In this document: one piece after another, positions 12,744 to 21,717 of the stretch
Layout: each line of letters starts with the position of its first letter
Numbering within the stretch: the stretch's first letter is position 1
Source of the DNA: Mycoplasma sp. ATU-Cv-703
Lineage (GTDB): Bacteria; Bacillota_I; Bacilli_A; Mycoplasmatales; Metamycoplasmataceae
Direction of reading: 5' to 3'
Assembly (NCBI GenBank): GCA_004011965.1
Contig: RYZV01000001.1
Location: 142,607-206,606 of the forward strand
Length of the DNA stretch: 64,000 bases
Made by a program: the position numbers and the translations under genes
Notes under the pieces: generated by a model
What the model saw: only the letters and a program-made list of their open reading frames with translations
What the model was told of the DNA's origin: nothing
The model's database searches: none

Positions 12744-15602
12744 AATCCACGGCAACGCAGTGTAGTAATAAACGCGCGTGGAACGTCCGCGTTTTTTGCC
12801 AGCCAAACGCAAGTTTTTATTAATCAGTGAGTAACGTCTAACGCGACGCTCACCAACACTAATGTTAAAGACCAAGAGCGCCGACATAATTAGGGAAGGT
12901 CAAACTCAAAGAAGTTTCCAGTTTAGATCGATTCCCGAAGCGAGCGATTCGGGTGTTAAGTTGTTTTCGTGTAAAAATTCCGAATCTTGGTAAAGGTATT
13001 TGTTAACGGTAATGTTTAACCATTCACCAGTTCCGCTTCCGCCCGGAGTAATCGAGAGCGAGTTGGCCGTTTTAATAATGTCAAAAGTAACGATTTGGGA
13101 TCAGTAAGTCCCGCGCGATAAGTCCGTGCGAACAAATCCGCCCAGAGAAAGCACTAAAGCGTGGGGTTGGAAAAAAACCGGTAAAAACGTGTAAAAAATG
13201 ATTTCAAAAACGATTCACCATTTAGCTCACAGCGACCGCATGCCTTGGCGCATTTCGGCAAATTCAAATTGAACCCGGGCGGCTCAAATACCGGGGTCGT
13301 AAATTTTTACAAAGGGCAGCCACTCTAAAAATGAAATCGTTTTCTCAACTATTCAGTGTTGAAAACGCACGTGGAGACTGAGTAAGAAAATCATAATCGT
13401 AGCGAATAAGTTTCACGAAAGACCGACCAAAAACCAAATTAAAGTCGCTCGAGAACCAGTTTGATTAGTCGAAAGAAAGTCGCGGTAAATTGGGTAACCG
13501 ATCGGCAGCAGAACCGCTGTTTGCAAAACAATCCCCGCTTGGTAAATGACAAGCGAAGAAATAATGGAAGATAAAAGCGGACCACGCCGCACTCCTTTGC
13601 GGCGTAAGTACCAGTAGCCGATCGCATCACCGCCGATCGAAAATGGCGTTACAAAAGTAATCATTAGACCCATGAAAGAAGCGATGATTAAGTGGTGAAA
13701 CTTGACTTTTTCGTTTTGAAGAGTCAGCATCCTTTTCCGAACCCAAGCTTCTAACACGAGGGTGAAAGTCATTCAAACGACCAAACTAAACCAAACAATT
13801 CGCATTTGTGAACTAAAAACTAAGTGAGCCACGTCAAAAACGGTTCGGTTCCGAGCGCCCTTATAAACGTAAAGAAAGACAACCACTAAAAGCGCGGCGA
13901 TAATGGCAGTAAAAAGTCCGTAGCGAATTATCGAACTAATTTTAATTTTAGTTGGGATGGGCGACTCGATGTTATCTTCAATCAAGTTGCTAATCGTTTT
14001 TTCGGTTGTGACAATGTCAACTAATTCTTGCTCGGTTGTACCAATTGTTTGAATGTAAATCTTAACTTTCGGCTCGGTGCCCGAAGGTCGGATGGCAAAC
14101 CAAGTCCCGTTAGACAAAGTAATTTTGAGCATGTTTTGGTTAGGTAGTGGATGCCGACCAACGTTATAATCAACGCTTTCAACCACTTTTTGACCGGCAA
14201 TTTTGCGAACTTTTTTGAGTCTAGTAAACAGTTTGGCTTGGGCGCTTGGTGTCAGTACTTTTGACATGACAATCGAACGGTGAATGCCGTGCATTTTAAA
14301 AAGTTCAAGCAAGCGATCGTAAAGGTTAGTGCCTTGCGTTTTGTAATAATTAGCCATCTCGACCACTCCAACTAAAGCTTGGAGCGCGTCTTTGTCGCGA
14401 CTAATGTTTGGATTGAGCAAAAAGCCATACGACTCTTCGTAAGCAAAAACAAACTGCTGGTTAGTCTTGTCTAGCGCCTCAATTTTTTCGGCGATGTTTT
14501 TAAAACCAACGTGAGTCTGGTAAACCTTTAGTCCCGCGCGGCGGGCAATTTGGGCCGATAACTCACCCGAAACAGTCGTCTTAATGATGTAACCGCGTTT
14601 GGGCAATTGACCGCTCTGCTTAAGTTGGTTAATTAAGTAATCTAAGTAAAGAGCGGCGACTTGGTTTCCGTTCAAATATTTAAAACGGTGTTTATATTTG
14701 ACGACTACGCCTAATCGGTCAGCGTCAGGATCAGTCACAACTACTAAGTCGGCTTTCTGAGTGCGGGCCAGCGAAACCGAGCGCGCGAAAGCGTGACCGT
14801 CCTCGGGATTAGGCGACTTAAGAGTGCGAAAATCTGGGTCTGGCACCATTTGCTGACTAACGTTGAGATGTTCAATGTTCATCCGTTTGAGCAACTCATC
14901 GCCAATTTTTCCGCCCGTTCCGTGAAGCGGTGAAAAGATGACTTTTAAAACTTTCGAATCATCGGGTCTTTGCCGCAGTTGTAAAAGTGCTTGGATGTAA
15001 CTTTCCACGATGTCTTGACTAACGTAGGCATAGCCACCAACTTTTCGCTTCACTTGAAGCGGATCAACTTGAACCATGTTGGCTTGAACTTTTTTAGCAG
15101 CCTCGCCCGTAAGTTGACCACCCAGATGGTCGTAAACTTTAAACCCGTTGTACTGCTTAGGATTGTGACTGGCCGTAATCACAATCCCGCCAGCCAAAGA
15201 TAATTTACGGACCGTGTAAGAAACTAATGGCGAAGGTTGGAGTTCGTTTGCTTCAAACAAAAATGCTTTAATTTGGTGAGCCCTTAAAACGTCGTAAGTC
15301 ACTTTAGCAAAAAAGTCCGAATTAGCGCGGTTATCGTGTCCGATGATCACGCCTTGTTTGAGCACTTTAGCTGGCAAAGTGCGTAAGTACTGGGCGTAAG
15401 CTTGACTGGCCGCTGCGATAGTTAATTCGTTAATTCGGTCGGGCCCAAAACCCATTAGTCCGCGCATGCCAGCGGTGCCAAAAACGAGTGGTTCTTGAAA
15501 ACGAACGCTCAAATCTTTCCGAATTAAATGGTTTAAATCACGTTTGTACAAGGGGTCTTGGACCAAGGCATTTTGCCAACGTTCTACGAGCGGGTTAGCC
15601 AT
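12696..15602 (-). CDS. Phosphohexomutase fused to flippase-like (UPF0104/LPG-synthase TM) domain
   Basis: One uninterrupted code-4 frame of 968 residues. Residues 1 to about 545 are a phosphoglucomutase/phosphomannomutase: phosphoserine loop TASHNPKQYNG with Ser145, metal loop DPDADR at 291-296, sugar loop YEESYGF near 388-394, phosphate-binding RPSGTEPK at 505-512. Residues about 555-968 are a multi-helix membrane domain, starting with IIRYGLFTAIIAALLVVVFL. It includes FVTPFSIGGDAIGYW and TPGGSGTGE, hallmarks of the UPF0104 / lysylphosphatidylglycerol-synthase membrane region, which acts in lipid flipping or transfer elsewhere. I checked every codon from 13413 to 12696 and found no UAA or UAG. 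Likely role: making sugar-1-phosphate at a membrane platform for glycolipid synthesis (inference). Confidence 0.85.
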
Positions 15603-15608
15603 AAGCGA

Positions 15609-15614
15609 ATTATA
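15609..15614 (-). promoter_or_regulatory. -10 box of the mutase-flippase gene, predicted leaderless
   Basis: Perfect TATAAT on the minus strand, followed by 6 nt and the ATG at 15602. No ribosome binding site is present. Confidence 0.65.
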
Positions 15615-15713
15615 CTTTATAAATCTGGGCGCGCTAGGTGCGACAAATTTGAAGATTGACTGTTAGTTTAATCTTTTGGAAAAACACCCCAAACTTGCTA
15701 AACCAAGTTGGTC

Positions 15714-15719
15714 TATAAT
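15714..15719 (+). promoter_or_regulatory. -10 box for the first four-helix membrane protein
   Basis: TATAAT with TTGCTA about 16 nt upstream as a possible -35. It is followed by a leader of about 50 nt and the ribosome binding site AACGGAGA before ATG 15775. Confidence 0.55.
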
Positions 15720-15774
15720 GTCAAAGTCTAACTTTGCTTAAAATCATTTGAAAAATTGAAACGGAGAAATCTAA

Positions 15775-16263
15775 ATGAAACCGACTTACGAGACTGACGC
15801 GCAGCATGCAGAAATTAGTCAACCCCAGCCAAACGCTGTTCAAGCACCCAATTTTTTGCCCGGCAAAATACTTATTTGGGTAGCGGTTGTGGTGTCGCTT
15901 TTCACAACTCTACTGGCCCTCATTTCACCAACCAGTTTTGTTTCTGAATATAACATGGGGCAAGCAAACCGCGATAGTTTTGTGATCGCAACGAGCATTT
16001 ACTCAGCCCTTGGCAACCTTCTTTACGCCTTACCTCTCTTTCTTGTCAAAAGAACTAATGTTATGAGAGTTTGGGCAATCGTGTGACTAATTTTGGCAGT
16101 TCTTGGTTTAGTTTTTTTGCCTCTTAACTTAAGGATGTTCGGTCCTCTCTCAACCGTACTTGGTCTAGCTAATGCGGTCTTAATTTTGGTTGGTTCAATT
16201 TTGATTATTGTCAAAGCCAATCAAGCGCAAAAAATCGATCCAAGGAATTTTTCGCAATTTTAA
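15775..16263 (+). CDS. Four-helix membrane protein, paralogue 1
   Basis: Function not recognised. 162 residues with a polar N-terminus of about 28 residues, then four hydrophobic helices: ILIWVAVVVSLFTTLLALI, IYSALGNLLYALPLFLV, VWAIVWLILAVLGLVFL and TVLGLANAVLILVGSILII. The last helix and the MRVWAIVW and ILVGSI segments are matched in the second copy at 17122-17538, so the two are paralogues. Both genes share the leader sequence GAAACGGAGA as ribosome binding site. One UGA (16084-16086) is Trp. Confidence 0.75.
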
Positions 16264-16276
16264 CCTTATAGCCGCC

Positions 16277-16311
16277 TAAAAAAAAGCGCTTCGCCCTAAA
16301 TGTGAAGCGCT
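16277..16311 (-). terminator. Rho-independent terminator (minus strand)
   Basis: Perfect 8-bp stem AGCGCTTC (16285-16292) with GAAGCGCT (16304-16311), followed on the minus strand by a run of eight U. It lies just after the small secreted-protein gene at 16330-16776. Confidence 0.85.
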
Positions 16312-16329
16312 GATGTAGTTGGTTAAACT

Positions 16330-16776
16330 TTATAAAACTCAATAGTTAGTTTTAATGCTAAATACAAATTCAAAACTAATTCCGCGTCCTTGGTCTAAAT
16401 CTTTTCAAAGGGGAGCGTTTATAACTAAGTAACCAGCCATCGGGAAGGAAATTCACATTCTAGCTGCTAAAGTTAACATCAAAGCAGTTTCGGTTCCTTT
16501 TTGGGCGTGTTCATACATCCTTTTAATTCCCGCGCTAGTTATAGTGAACTTTGCGTAGATGCCCAAAAGATCAAACCACGTTGGTTGGATGTTATCCTCT
16601 CAAAAACGTAACTCATCCGTTAAAATCCACGCATTTTGTGGTTCGCTTTTTAAAACATTTTCTCCACCACAATTTCATTTTGTCTGTTGGGCCTCTTGGG
16701 TTGCGGTGCTCGCAAGCGTCGTCGGTGACGCAGCCGCGATCGCGCTGTTTAGTAGTAACGACATTTTTAGAAGCAT
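16330..16776 (-). CDS. Small secreted protein with signal peptide, unknown function
   Basis: 148 residues, visible only when UGA is read as Trp (five such codons). The N-terminus MLLKMSLLLNSAIAAAS is a plausible signal peptide. The mature part has two Trp-rich amphipathic stretches and a hydrophobic segment (MLTLAARMWISFPMAGYLVI). I do not recognise a family. Evidence that it is a real gene: strong ribosome binding site AAGGAG 5 nt before ATG 16776, a TATAAT promoter at 16930-16925, and a perfect terminator 18 nt after the stop. It sits divergently between two paralogous four-helix membrane proteins, a toxin/immunity-like layout, but that is speculation. Confidence 0.65.
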
Positions 16777-16900
16777 GTTTTCTCCTTAATTCAAGGATCG
16801 TTTAATCCAATTTTGTTCGCCAAAAGTGTTTGTCAGAAAACAACTCTACACAAACTCTCGGTTTAACAAACTGGCCAATCCACTCAACTTTTCAATTTTC

Positions 16901-16930
16901 GTAAATATCTCTATTTACACTCTCATTATA
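16901..16930 (-). promoter_or_regulatory. Promoter with 7-bp palindrome at the predicted start site
   Basis: Minus-strand TATAAT at 16930-16925 is followed by an inverted repeat, GTAAATA (16901-16907) and TATTTAC (16912-16918), with a 4-nt centre, that begins about at +1. It looks like an operator or a 5' mRNA hairpin for the secreted-protein gene. Between here and the start codon is a leader of about 140 nt in which I see nothing else. Confidence 0.5.
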
Positions 16931-16944
16931 CAAGGAGGTTGTCA

Positions 16945-17027
16945 GTGTCTCAAGTAAGGTGGAGCAATTTAAATTACCCCGTTAAAAAATCGGTTTAATT
17001 AAGTGTCCGGAGCCACTTTTTTTTGAC
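16945..17027 (+). ncRNA. Possible short transcript: 17-codon ORF plus terminator-like hairpin
   Basis: AAGGAGG at about 16931-16937 is followed by GTG 16945 and a 17-codon frame closing at 16998 (peptide starts MSQVRWSNLNYP). An imperfect hairpin (AGTG...CACT, about 17002-17017) with eight T follows. This could be a tiny gene, a leader peptide or an sRNA. Together with the leaders on either side it occupies the 345-nt gap 16777-17121; apart from this and the promoters I see nothing there. Confidence 0.3.
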
Positions 17028-17121
17028 TAGCCAGGTAAAAGTTCACTCTTAAAACGATTATAATTTTAGCGTTAGATTTGCCAAAAATCTATCAAAAAGA
17101 TGAAACGGAGAGATAAGAAGA

Positions 17122-17538
17122 ATGAGAGAAACTTATGAGACTAACACAGGTCAGCCCAACTTTTTTATAGGAAGACTTTTGGTCTGGATTGGTGTTTTAA
17201 TAACGATAGCAGCCATCATAACTGGTATTGTGATGGCGTTTAACAACAGTGAAGTAGGTCAAAACGCGATGGGCTTTTTCTGGGGTGTTATTGCAGCTAA
17301 CATTCTGTTTTTGCTACTTTACGTGTTACCGCTGATGATTGTTAAGAATCCTAACACGCTTAAAATTTGGGCGATCGTCTGGATTGTGCTTTCGGCCCTT
17401 AGTTTGATTTCAGCGATAGTTAACATCGTCAACACCTCAACTGGTCTAGTCAGCGGAATTCTCGGATCATTAAACGCAATCTTTATTTTAGTCGGATCTA
17501 TCATGATCGTGGCTAACGCTCGTAACTACCGTTACTAG
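17122..17538 (+). CDS. Four-helix membrane protein, paralogue 2
   Basis: 138 residues, function not recognised. Short polar N-terminus (MRETYETNTGQPNF), then four hydrophobic helices. The order and spacing match paralogue 1: FxxGRLLVWIGVLITI against FLPGKILIWVAVVV, LKIWAIVW against MRVWAIVW, and IFILVGSIMIV against LILVGSILII. TATAAT at 17059-17064 and the ribosome binding site ACGGAGAG precede ATG 17122. The 3' end overlaps the convergent radC by 4 nt. Confidence 0.75.
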   Translation: MRETYETNTGQPNFFIGRLLVWIGVLITIAAIITGIVMAFNNSEVGQNAMGFFWGVIAANILFLLLYVLPLMIVKNPNTLKIWAIVWIVLSALSLISAIVNIVNTSTGLVSGILGSLNAIFILVGSIMIVANARNYRY

Positions 17539-18188
17539 ATTTTTTCATAAGATCCGTCGGCACAAACAACAATGTGACCGAGTAGTTGAATGCCAAATAT
17601 TTTGGCGCACTGAACAATTTTAGAAGTAATCATTCGGTCGGCTGGAGAAGGATTAGTTTTTCCTGACGGATGGTTATGGAAGCAGTAAAAACGGCGCGCT
17701 TGAAAAGAGAGAACGGTGCCAATAATTTTGGCCGGTTCAATTGAGACAAAAGAGTTGGTTCCTTTGTAGATCGTCTCCCAGTAAAGAACGGCGTTTTTCT
17801 GGTCCAGCAAAACAACCAGGAACTGTTCCTGGTTTTTTGTTGCGATTTTTCAGCGGGCAAAGTTTGCTGCTTGATAATCGTTCTCGATTCGCTGTCCATC
17901 AGTCGTTTTACCAATCCGCCGACTTAGTTCAAAAAGCGCCTTGAGTTCAATCGCCTTAACTAATCCAATTCCGTGAATTTGGTGTCAATCGGTTATTCCT
18001 AAAGACGCCAAAGTGGTGTAGGTTCCAAATCTTTGCCAAATTTTCTTAGCTAGATCAATCACATCTTGTTGGTGGTGGCCTGAACGTAAAAAAATCGCCA
18101 ATAGTTCTATGTCGCTTAAATTTTCAGCTCCTAAGCGCAAACACTTTTCGCGCGGACGAAGTTGGTGAGGTAAATGCTTAATAGGCAT
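17535..18188 (-). CDS. radC: RadC/JAB-domain protein
   Basis: The JAMM/MPN+ metal site is HNHPSGKTNPSPADR near the C-terminus, which identifies the RadC family; its cellular role is unsettled and it is not established as a repair enzyme. The N-terminal helix-hairpin-helix region includes LRPREKCLRLGAENLSDIELLAI. Three UGA Trp codons. ATG 18188 matches the usual RadC start (MxIKxLP); the frame is open further upstream but overlaps the double-glycine peptide gene. About 217 residues. Confidence 0.9.
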
Positions 18189-18423
18189 AGTAAACCACTC
18201 GGTAAGTCTGACTCGTGGGTTTAGACGTTTCGCGCTTATCCCACTTAATTTCTTGTTTTCCGTCTTTAAAACTGCCAACGCTTGAGTTTGAAGCGTGAAT
18301 AGCGGCGATCACTTGGTGAATCGAACCAAAAATTAACGGCAAAGCGACGGCGACCCATCCTCAACCGCCTGAAACTTGGTCTAGTTCACAACTTGATAAA
18401 GGTTTAAAGTTAGCTAATTTCAA
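18178..18423 (-). CDS. Double-glycine leader peptide, class II bacteriocin-like
   Basis: 81-residue ORF, readable only with UGA as Trp. Its N-terminus is MKLANFKPLSSCELDQVSGG. This fits the classical leader LSxxELxxVxGG that C39-peptidase ABC exporters cleave after Gly-Gly (residues 19-20). The predicted mature peptide of 61 residues begins WGWVAVALPLIFGSIHQ, a hydrophobic helix, and ends in a basic, Tyr-rich tail. The start is TTG 18423 with GGGAGG 4 nt upstream. The 3' end overlaps radC by 11 nt. It lies in accessory DNA next to the AT-rich cassette. Identification rests on the leader motif; activity is inferred and no exporter is in the window. Confidence 0.6.
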
Positions 18424-18785
18424 TTTTCCTCCCAACCAAAGTTGGGTAAGTTGGCTAAAAGTTGGAACTTTTAAGAATAACTAACGGTTTGATCGGGGTA
18501 AAAAAGGATTTTGCTTTCAAATCGTTAGCCAAATGAAAAAAAATCACCTAAGTCAATAACTTGTGCTAAGGTGTAAAAGGAACATGATTTTTGGAATTTT
18601 GCCGTGTACTTAGGTCGATTGTCAACTAAATCTTAATCACCTAAGTTTGTATATTTTCTACGAACAACATTTGAATTAATTGAAAAACAAGGGAAGCACA
18701 CTGTGAATAAAAATAAACTTTACAAATTATACATTTTAATCAAGCATGCGCAATAGTCACAAATTATTAGTCGGTGAAAAAAATA
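18424..18785. promoter_or_regulatory. 362-nt AT-rich gap with hairpins and repeats
   Basis: No gene found. Next to the peptide gene, hairpin CCCAAC (18431-18436) / GTTGGG (18441-18446) overlaps the minus-strand ribosome binding site (complement at 18428-18432), so it could hide the site. Three copies of AAGTTGG start at 18439, 18448 and 18459. Further out, CACCTAAGT occurs at 18545-18553 and 18638-18646, with the inverted form ACTTAGGT at 18608-18615. These may be protein-binding sites. Confidence 0.4.
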
Positions 18786-19157
18786 TTATGAAACTGGTAT
18801 TTTTATCTTCTCCGTATCAATTATTTTTCTTTTTTCTGCTATTTCCTCAGCCACTAATTTTATTTCCTTCAAAAAAAGTTCTTTAAATTTATTAAGTATT
18901 TTGTCATCAACGGGTTCACCTTCTTTAGGTTCTGCCACTGAAATGCTCATATTACTTATATTATCAATGTTAGGGAGATTTCATAAAAAACTGAAAACTC
19001 AATTTAATAAACTTGTAAATTCAACTTCGTCAGGTTCCAGAAGATTAATTTTTTGACTATTATCTTCATTATCCTTAATTAAACAATTTGTTATTTTTAT
19101 GTATTTTTTGTCTTCAGCTTTCTCAATTACTATGTTGAATATTTCTTCACTACTCAT
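18786..19157 (-). CDS. 123-aa partner of the PHP-ATPase, unknown function
   Basis: Acidic protein beginning MSSEEIFNIVIEKAEDKKYI, with a Trp-containing helix in the middle and a charged helical C-terminus (FKELFLKEIKLVAEEIAEKRK). No recognised domain. Its ATG overlaps the last codons of the upstream ATPase gene (8 nt), so the two are translationally coupled and probably form one functional unit. Composition is AT-rich like its partner and unlike the flanking genes. Confidence 0.65.
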
Positions 19158-21372
19158 TATTTTCACCTCTGTAATAATTTCATCTATCTAAAAATGCAGG
19201 TTTACCACCTTCCAAAATTTTGCTACAAATATCTGATCACTTAACACTTTTTTTATCATCATTGATTGATGTCATTTCATTTAAAAAAGGATTCCCATAA
19301 TAAGTTTCATTATTATCAGCAATTCCATCTTCCGAAAGTTCTCTATAAATGGTTTGGTATGGCAGACTCCTAACACCAATATTTGCGTTATGAGTTACAA
19401 TCACGAAAGTTTTATTATTTTTAGCTTTATCTCTAATAATCTTTACTATTTTATCGTTTACAAAACTTTGATCTAAAGATTGTTCTGGTTCATCAATAAA
19501 AAAGTAATTTTTGTCCTCATTTAAATGAGCCATTAACTTTATAATTTGTTTCTCTCCGCTTGATGGATTGCAAACATTGCCATTTTGATCAACAATAATA
19601 TTTTTGAATCAAACAAGATCATCGGTAGTTATGTTTGCATTTTTTTGATTTTTTCAACCTTGTAATTCCACCATAAATTTAGACAGTTCGCTCTTTCAGA
19701 TATTTTGTGATATAGTTTCAATTAATTCAATCAGATTTTTACAATCTTTTGGACTACGCTTGTTAAGGTTTTCATAACCATCTTTTTTATTTCCTTTCAA
19801 AATTTTATATTTTCTTTTAACAAATAACTTTTTTTTGTCGGAAACTTCGCCTAACTCCAATTTACTAGTTTCATATTCTTCTTTATTTAGAACTTTACTT
19901 ACTGAATCAAAAAGTTCTTCTCTTGCCGAAAACTTTTCATGGATACCTAGTTGATTAGGTAAAGCAAAAAACATTTTACTTTGCTCGAGTAATTTTTTAA
20001 TTTCAGAAAACAATTTATCGCAAATATGAGCAACATTAACCTGATTATAAAAAACTTTATAAAGTTCGAATTCAATTTCAAACAATTTTTTAAGGATGCC
20101 CGTAATTAAGGGGTAGTGTTTTTTTATCGTGTCATCTTCACTATTTTTTTCAATTATTTTATTTACTCCCTTAATGTGATTAATATTTTCATCAAACTCA
20201 CTTCATCTACTTTCTTTCTTTTCATAATCTTTTTTGTTACGCAACATATCAGTTGATAATGTTAAATTCAACAATTTTTTATATTGATTAGGTTTGTAAT
20301 TTTTGTAATGTTCAACAATTTGTTTGTAATTTTTGATGTTACTTTTAGAATTAAGATGTTCCATATTTTTGGCATAAAAATTAATTGTTTCCAATTTTTT
20401 TTCCAAATCCAGTTTATTTGAAAATTGACTAGTTTTGTTTTCTATTAATTTGTCAAAGGAAAAGTTGGGATCGTAAACTTTGTAATCTTCTCCCTTTTCT
20501 TCTTTAATTTTTTCACATATTGCTTTCAGAATGTCGGATTTACCGCTTGCACGAGGTCCGATAATCACGTTTACATCTTCATATAAAATTAATTTCAAGG
20601 GATTTTTTCATTCTTTTGGTTTTATCTCAATAGAAGTCGCATTTTTTTCTTTTAGTTTACTAGTGATAAAACTTTTATCTCTTTTGAAAAATTTTATTAA
20701 ATTGTGATAACTATCTATTTTCAGTTTGATGTCTGGTAATTTGCCATACTTAGGTTCCAACACATCTTTTTCATCCGAACCAAGAATTGCAGGTTTTTCT
20801 TCAAAGGCTAATATGTAAGTAGAACTTAGTGATGATGTTTCTCAAAACCAAAAATGACTGAATGATTGCAAAATATTTAAATCTTCTTTCGGCAAATCAC
20901 CTTCATACGAAGTTTTTTTGTTTCCCTTTTGCCTACTAGGTAACAAAAAAATTGAGTTTGAAAATAGGGTCTTTTCCGTTTGAACATGTTTTTTTAGTTC
21001 AGAAATTTTAACTTTACAATTTTTAGCTTTAGTTTTCCCTTCAACAAGTTTAATTACAAAATTGCTTCATTCATTTTTATGTTTATTATCAACAATAATC
21101 GTTAAATTATGCCTATGTCCCTCTGAGTCTTCAATGTCCAGTTCTACTCCAGGTAGTAAAAGTATGTTTTTTTCCTTTAACTTTTTTTCCAAAAAGTTAA
21201 ATTGTTTTAAATCAAATCAATTGTGGTTAGTAATGGCTACAATGCCCACATCTCAGTTTTCTAAATTGCTAATAAATTTTTCGACCGTTTTATCTTTTGA
21301 AATATCAAGATTTCTATTTGGTGACTCGCCATTTTTTATGCTTAAAGTGTGTTGATGCAAATTTATTCTCAT
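19150..21372 (-). CDS. PHP-domain / ABC-type ATPase protein (TrlF-like, candidate defence)
   Basis: 740 residues in a continuous code-4 frame. The N-terminus is a PHP metal-dependent phosphoesterase: MRINLHQHTLS with the HxH site, VAITNHNWFD, LLPGVELDIEDSEGHRHN. Further on is an SMC/ABC-type ATPase with Walker A GPRASGKS (about 272-279), a long helical middle, signature NPSSGEKQ, Walker B YFFIDEPEQSLDQ (Asp-Glu near 627-628) and switch VIVTHN. The combination resembles TrlF-family and other nuclease-coupled ATPases found in phage-defence loci. Markedly AT-rich, so probably acquired. Leaderless promoter at 21384-21379. Role in defence is inferred. Confidence 0.75.
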
Positions 21373-21378
21373 AGTTTC

Positions 21379-21384
21379 ATTATA
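21379..21384 (-). promoter_or_regulatory. -10 box of the PHP-ATPase gene, predicted leaderless
   Basis: TATAAT, 6 nt, then ATG 21372. The foreign-looking gene uses the same start architecture as resident genes. Confidence 0.6.
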
Positions 21385-21435
21385 GGTAGTTTAAAAATGG
21401 CTTTAGAAAAAATTAACTTCAAAACAAAAATGTAA

Positions 21436-21711
21436 AGGTACCGAATTGATTTAGCGATTAAAAATCATGACCAGACCAAATATATACTGGGAATTGAGTG
21501 CGATGGTAAGTTTTACCACAGTTCTCAAACGGCCCGCGAAAGAGATATTCACAAGCAAGCTTACCTAGAATCACGCGGATGAAAAATTCACCGCATTTGG
21601 AGTCCGAATTGGTGACGCAATAAAAACGCGGAAATCCAAAAAATTGTCCAACTAGTTCAAAGTCTTCAAGAAGAGAAAACACCTCAACTAGTTGGTCAGT
21701 CAGCGCGTTAA
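21436..21711 (+). pseudogene. Remnant of PD-(D/E)xK nuclease C-terminus (helicase-associated)
   Basis: About 91 codons of a nuclease domain with no proper start: a UAA precedes it directly. The frame reads RYRIDLAI, GIECDGKFYHSSQTARERD and GWKIHRIWSPNWWRN. This is the pattern of the DUF559/Vsr-like domain that ends AAA_11/12 (Upf1-like) helicases in many restriction or defence proteins. The helicase part is absent. Base composition is like the chromosome, not like the AT-rich cassette beside it. I read it as the 3' stub of a gene lost when, or before, the cassette arrived. Confidence 0.65.
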
Positions 21712-21717
21712 TTAAAA

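Noticed and set aside
18700..18753. 17-codon plus-strand ORF starting GTG 18700 in the AT-rich gap
   Set aside because: No proper ribosome binding site, no family resemblance and no terminator; indistinguishable from chance in AT-rich DNA.
18178..21711. Integrative element or transposon carrying the AT-rich cassette
   Set aside because: No transposase, integrase, terminal inverted repeat or target duplication could be seen at either border.
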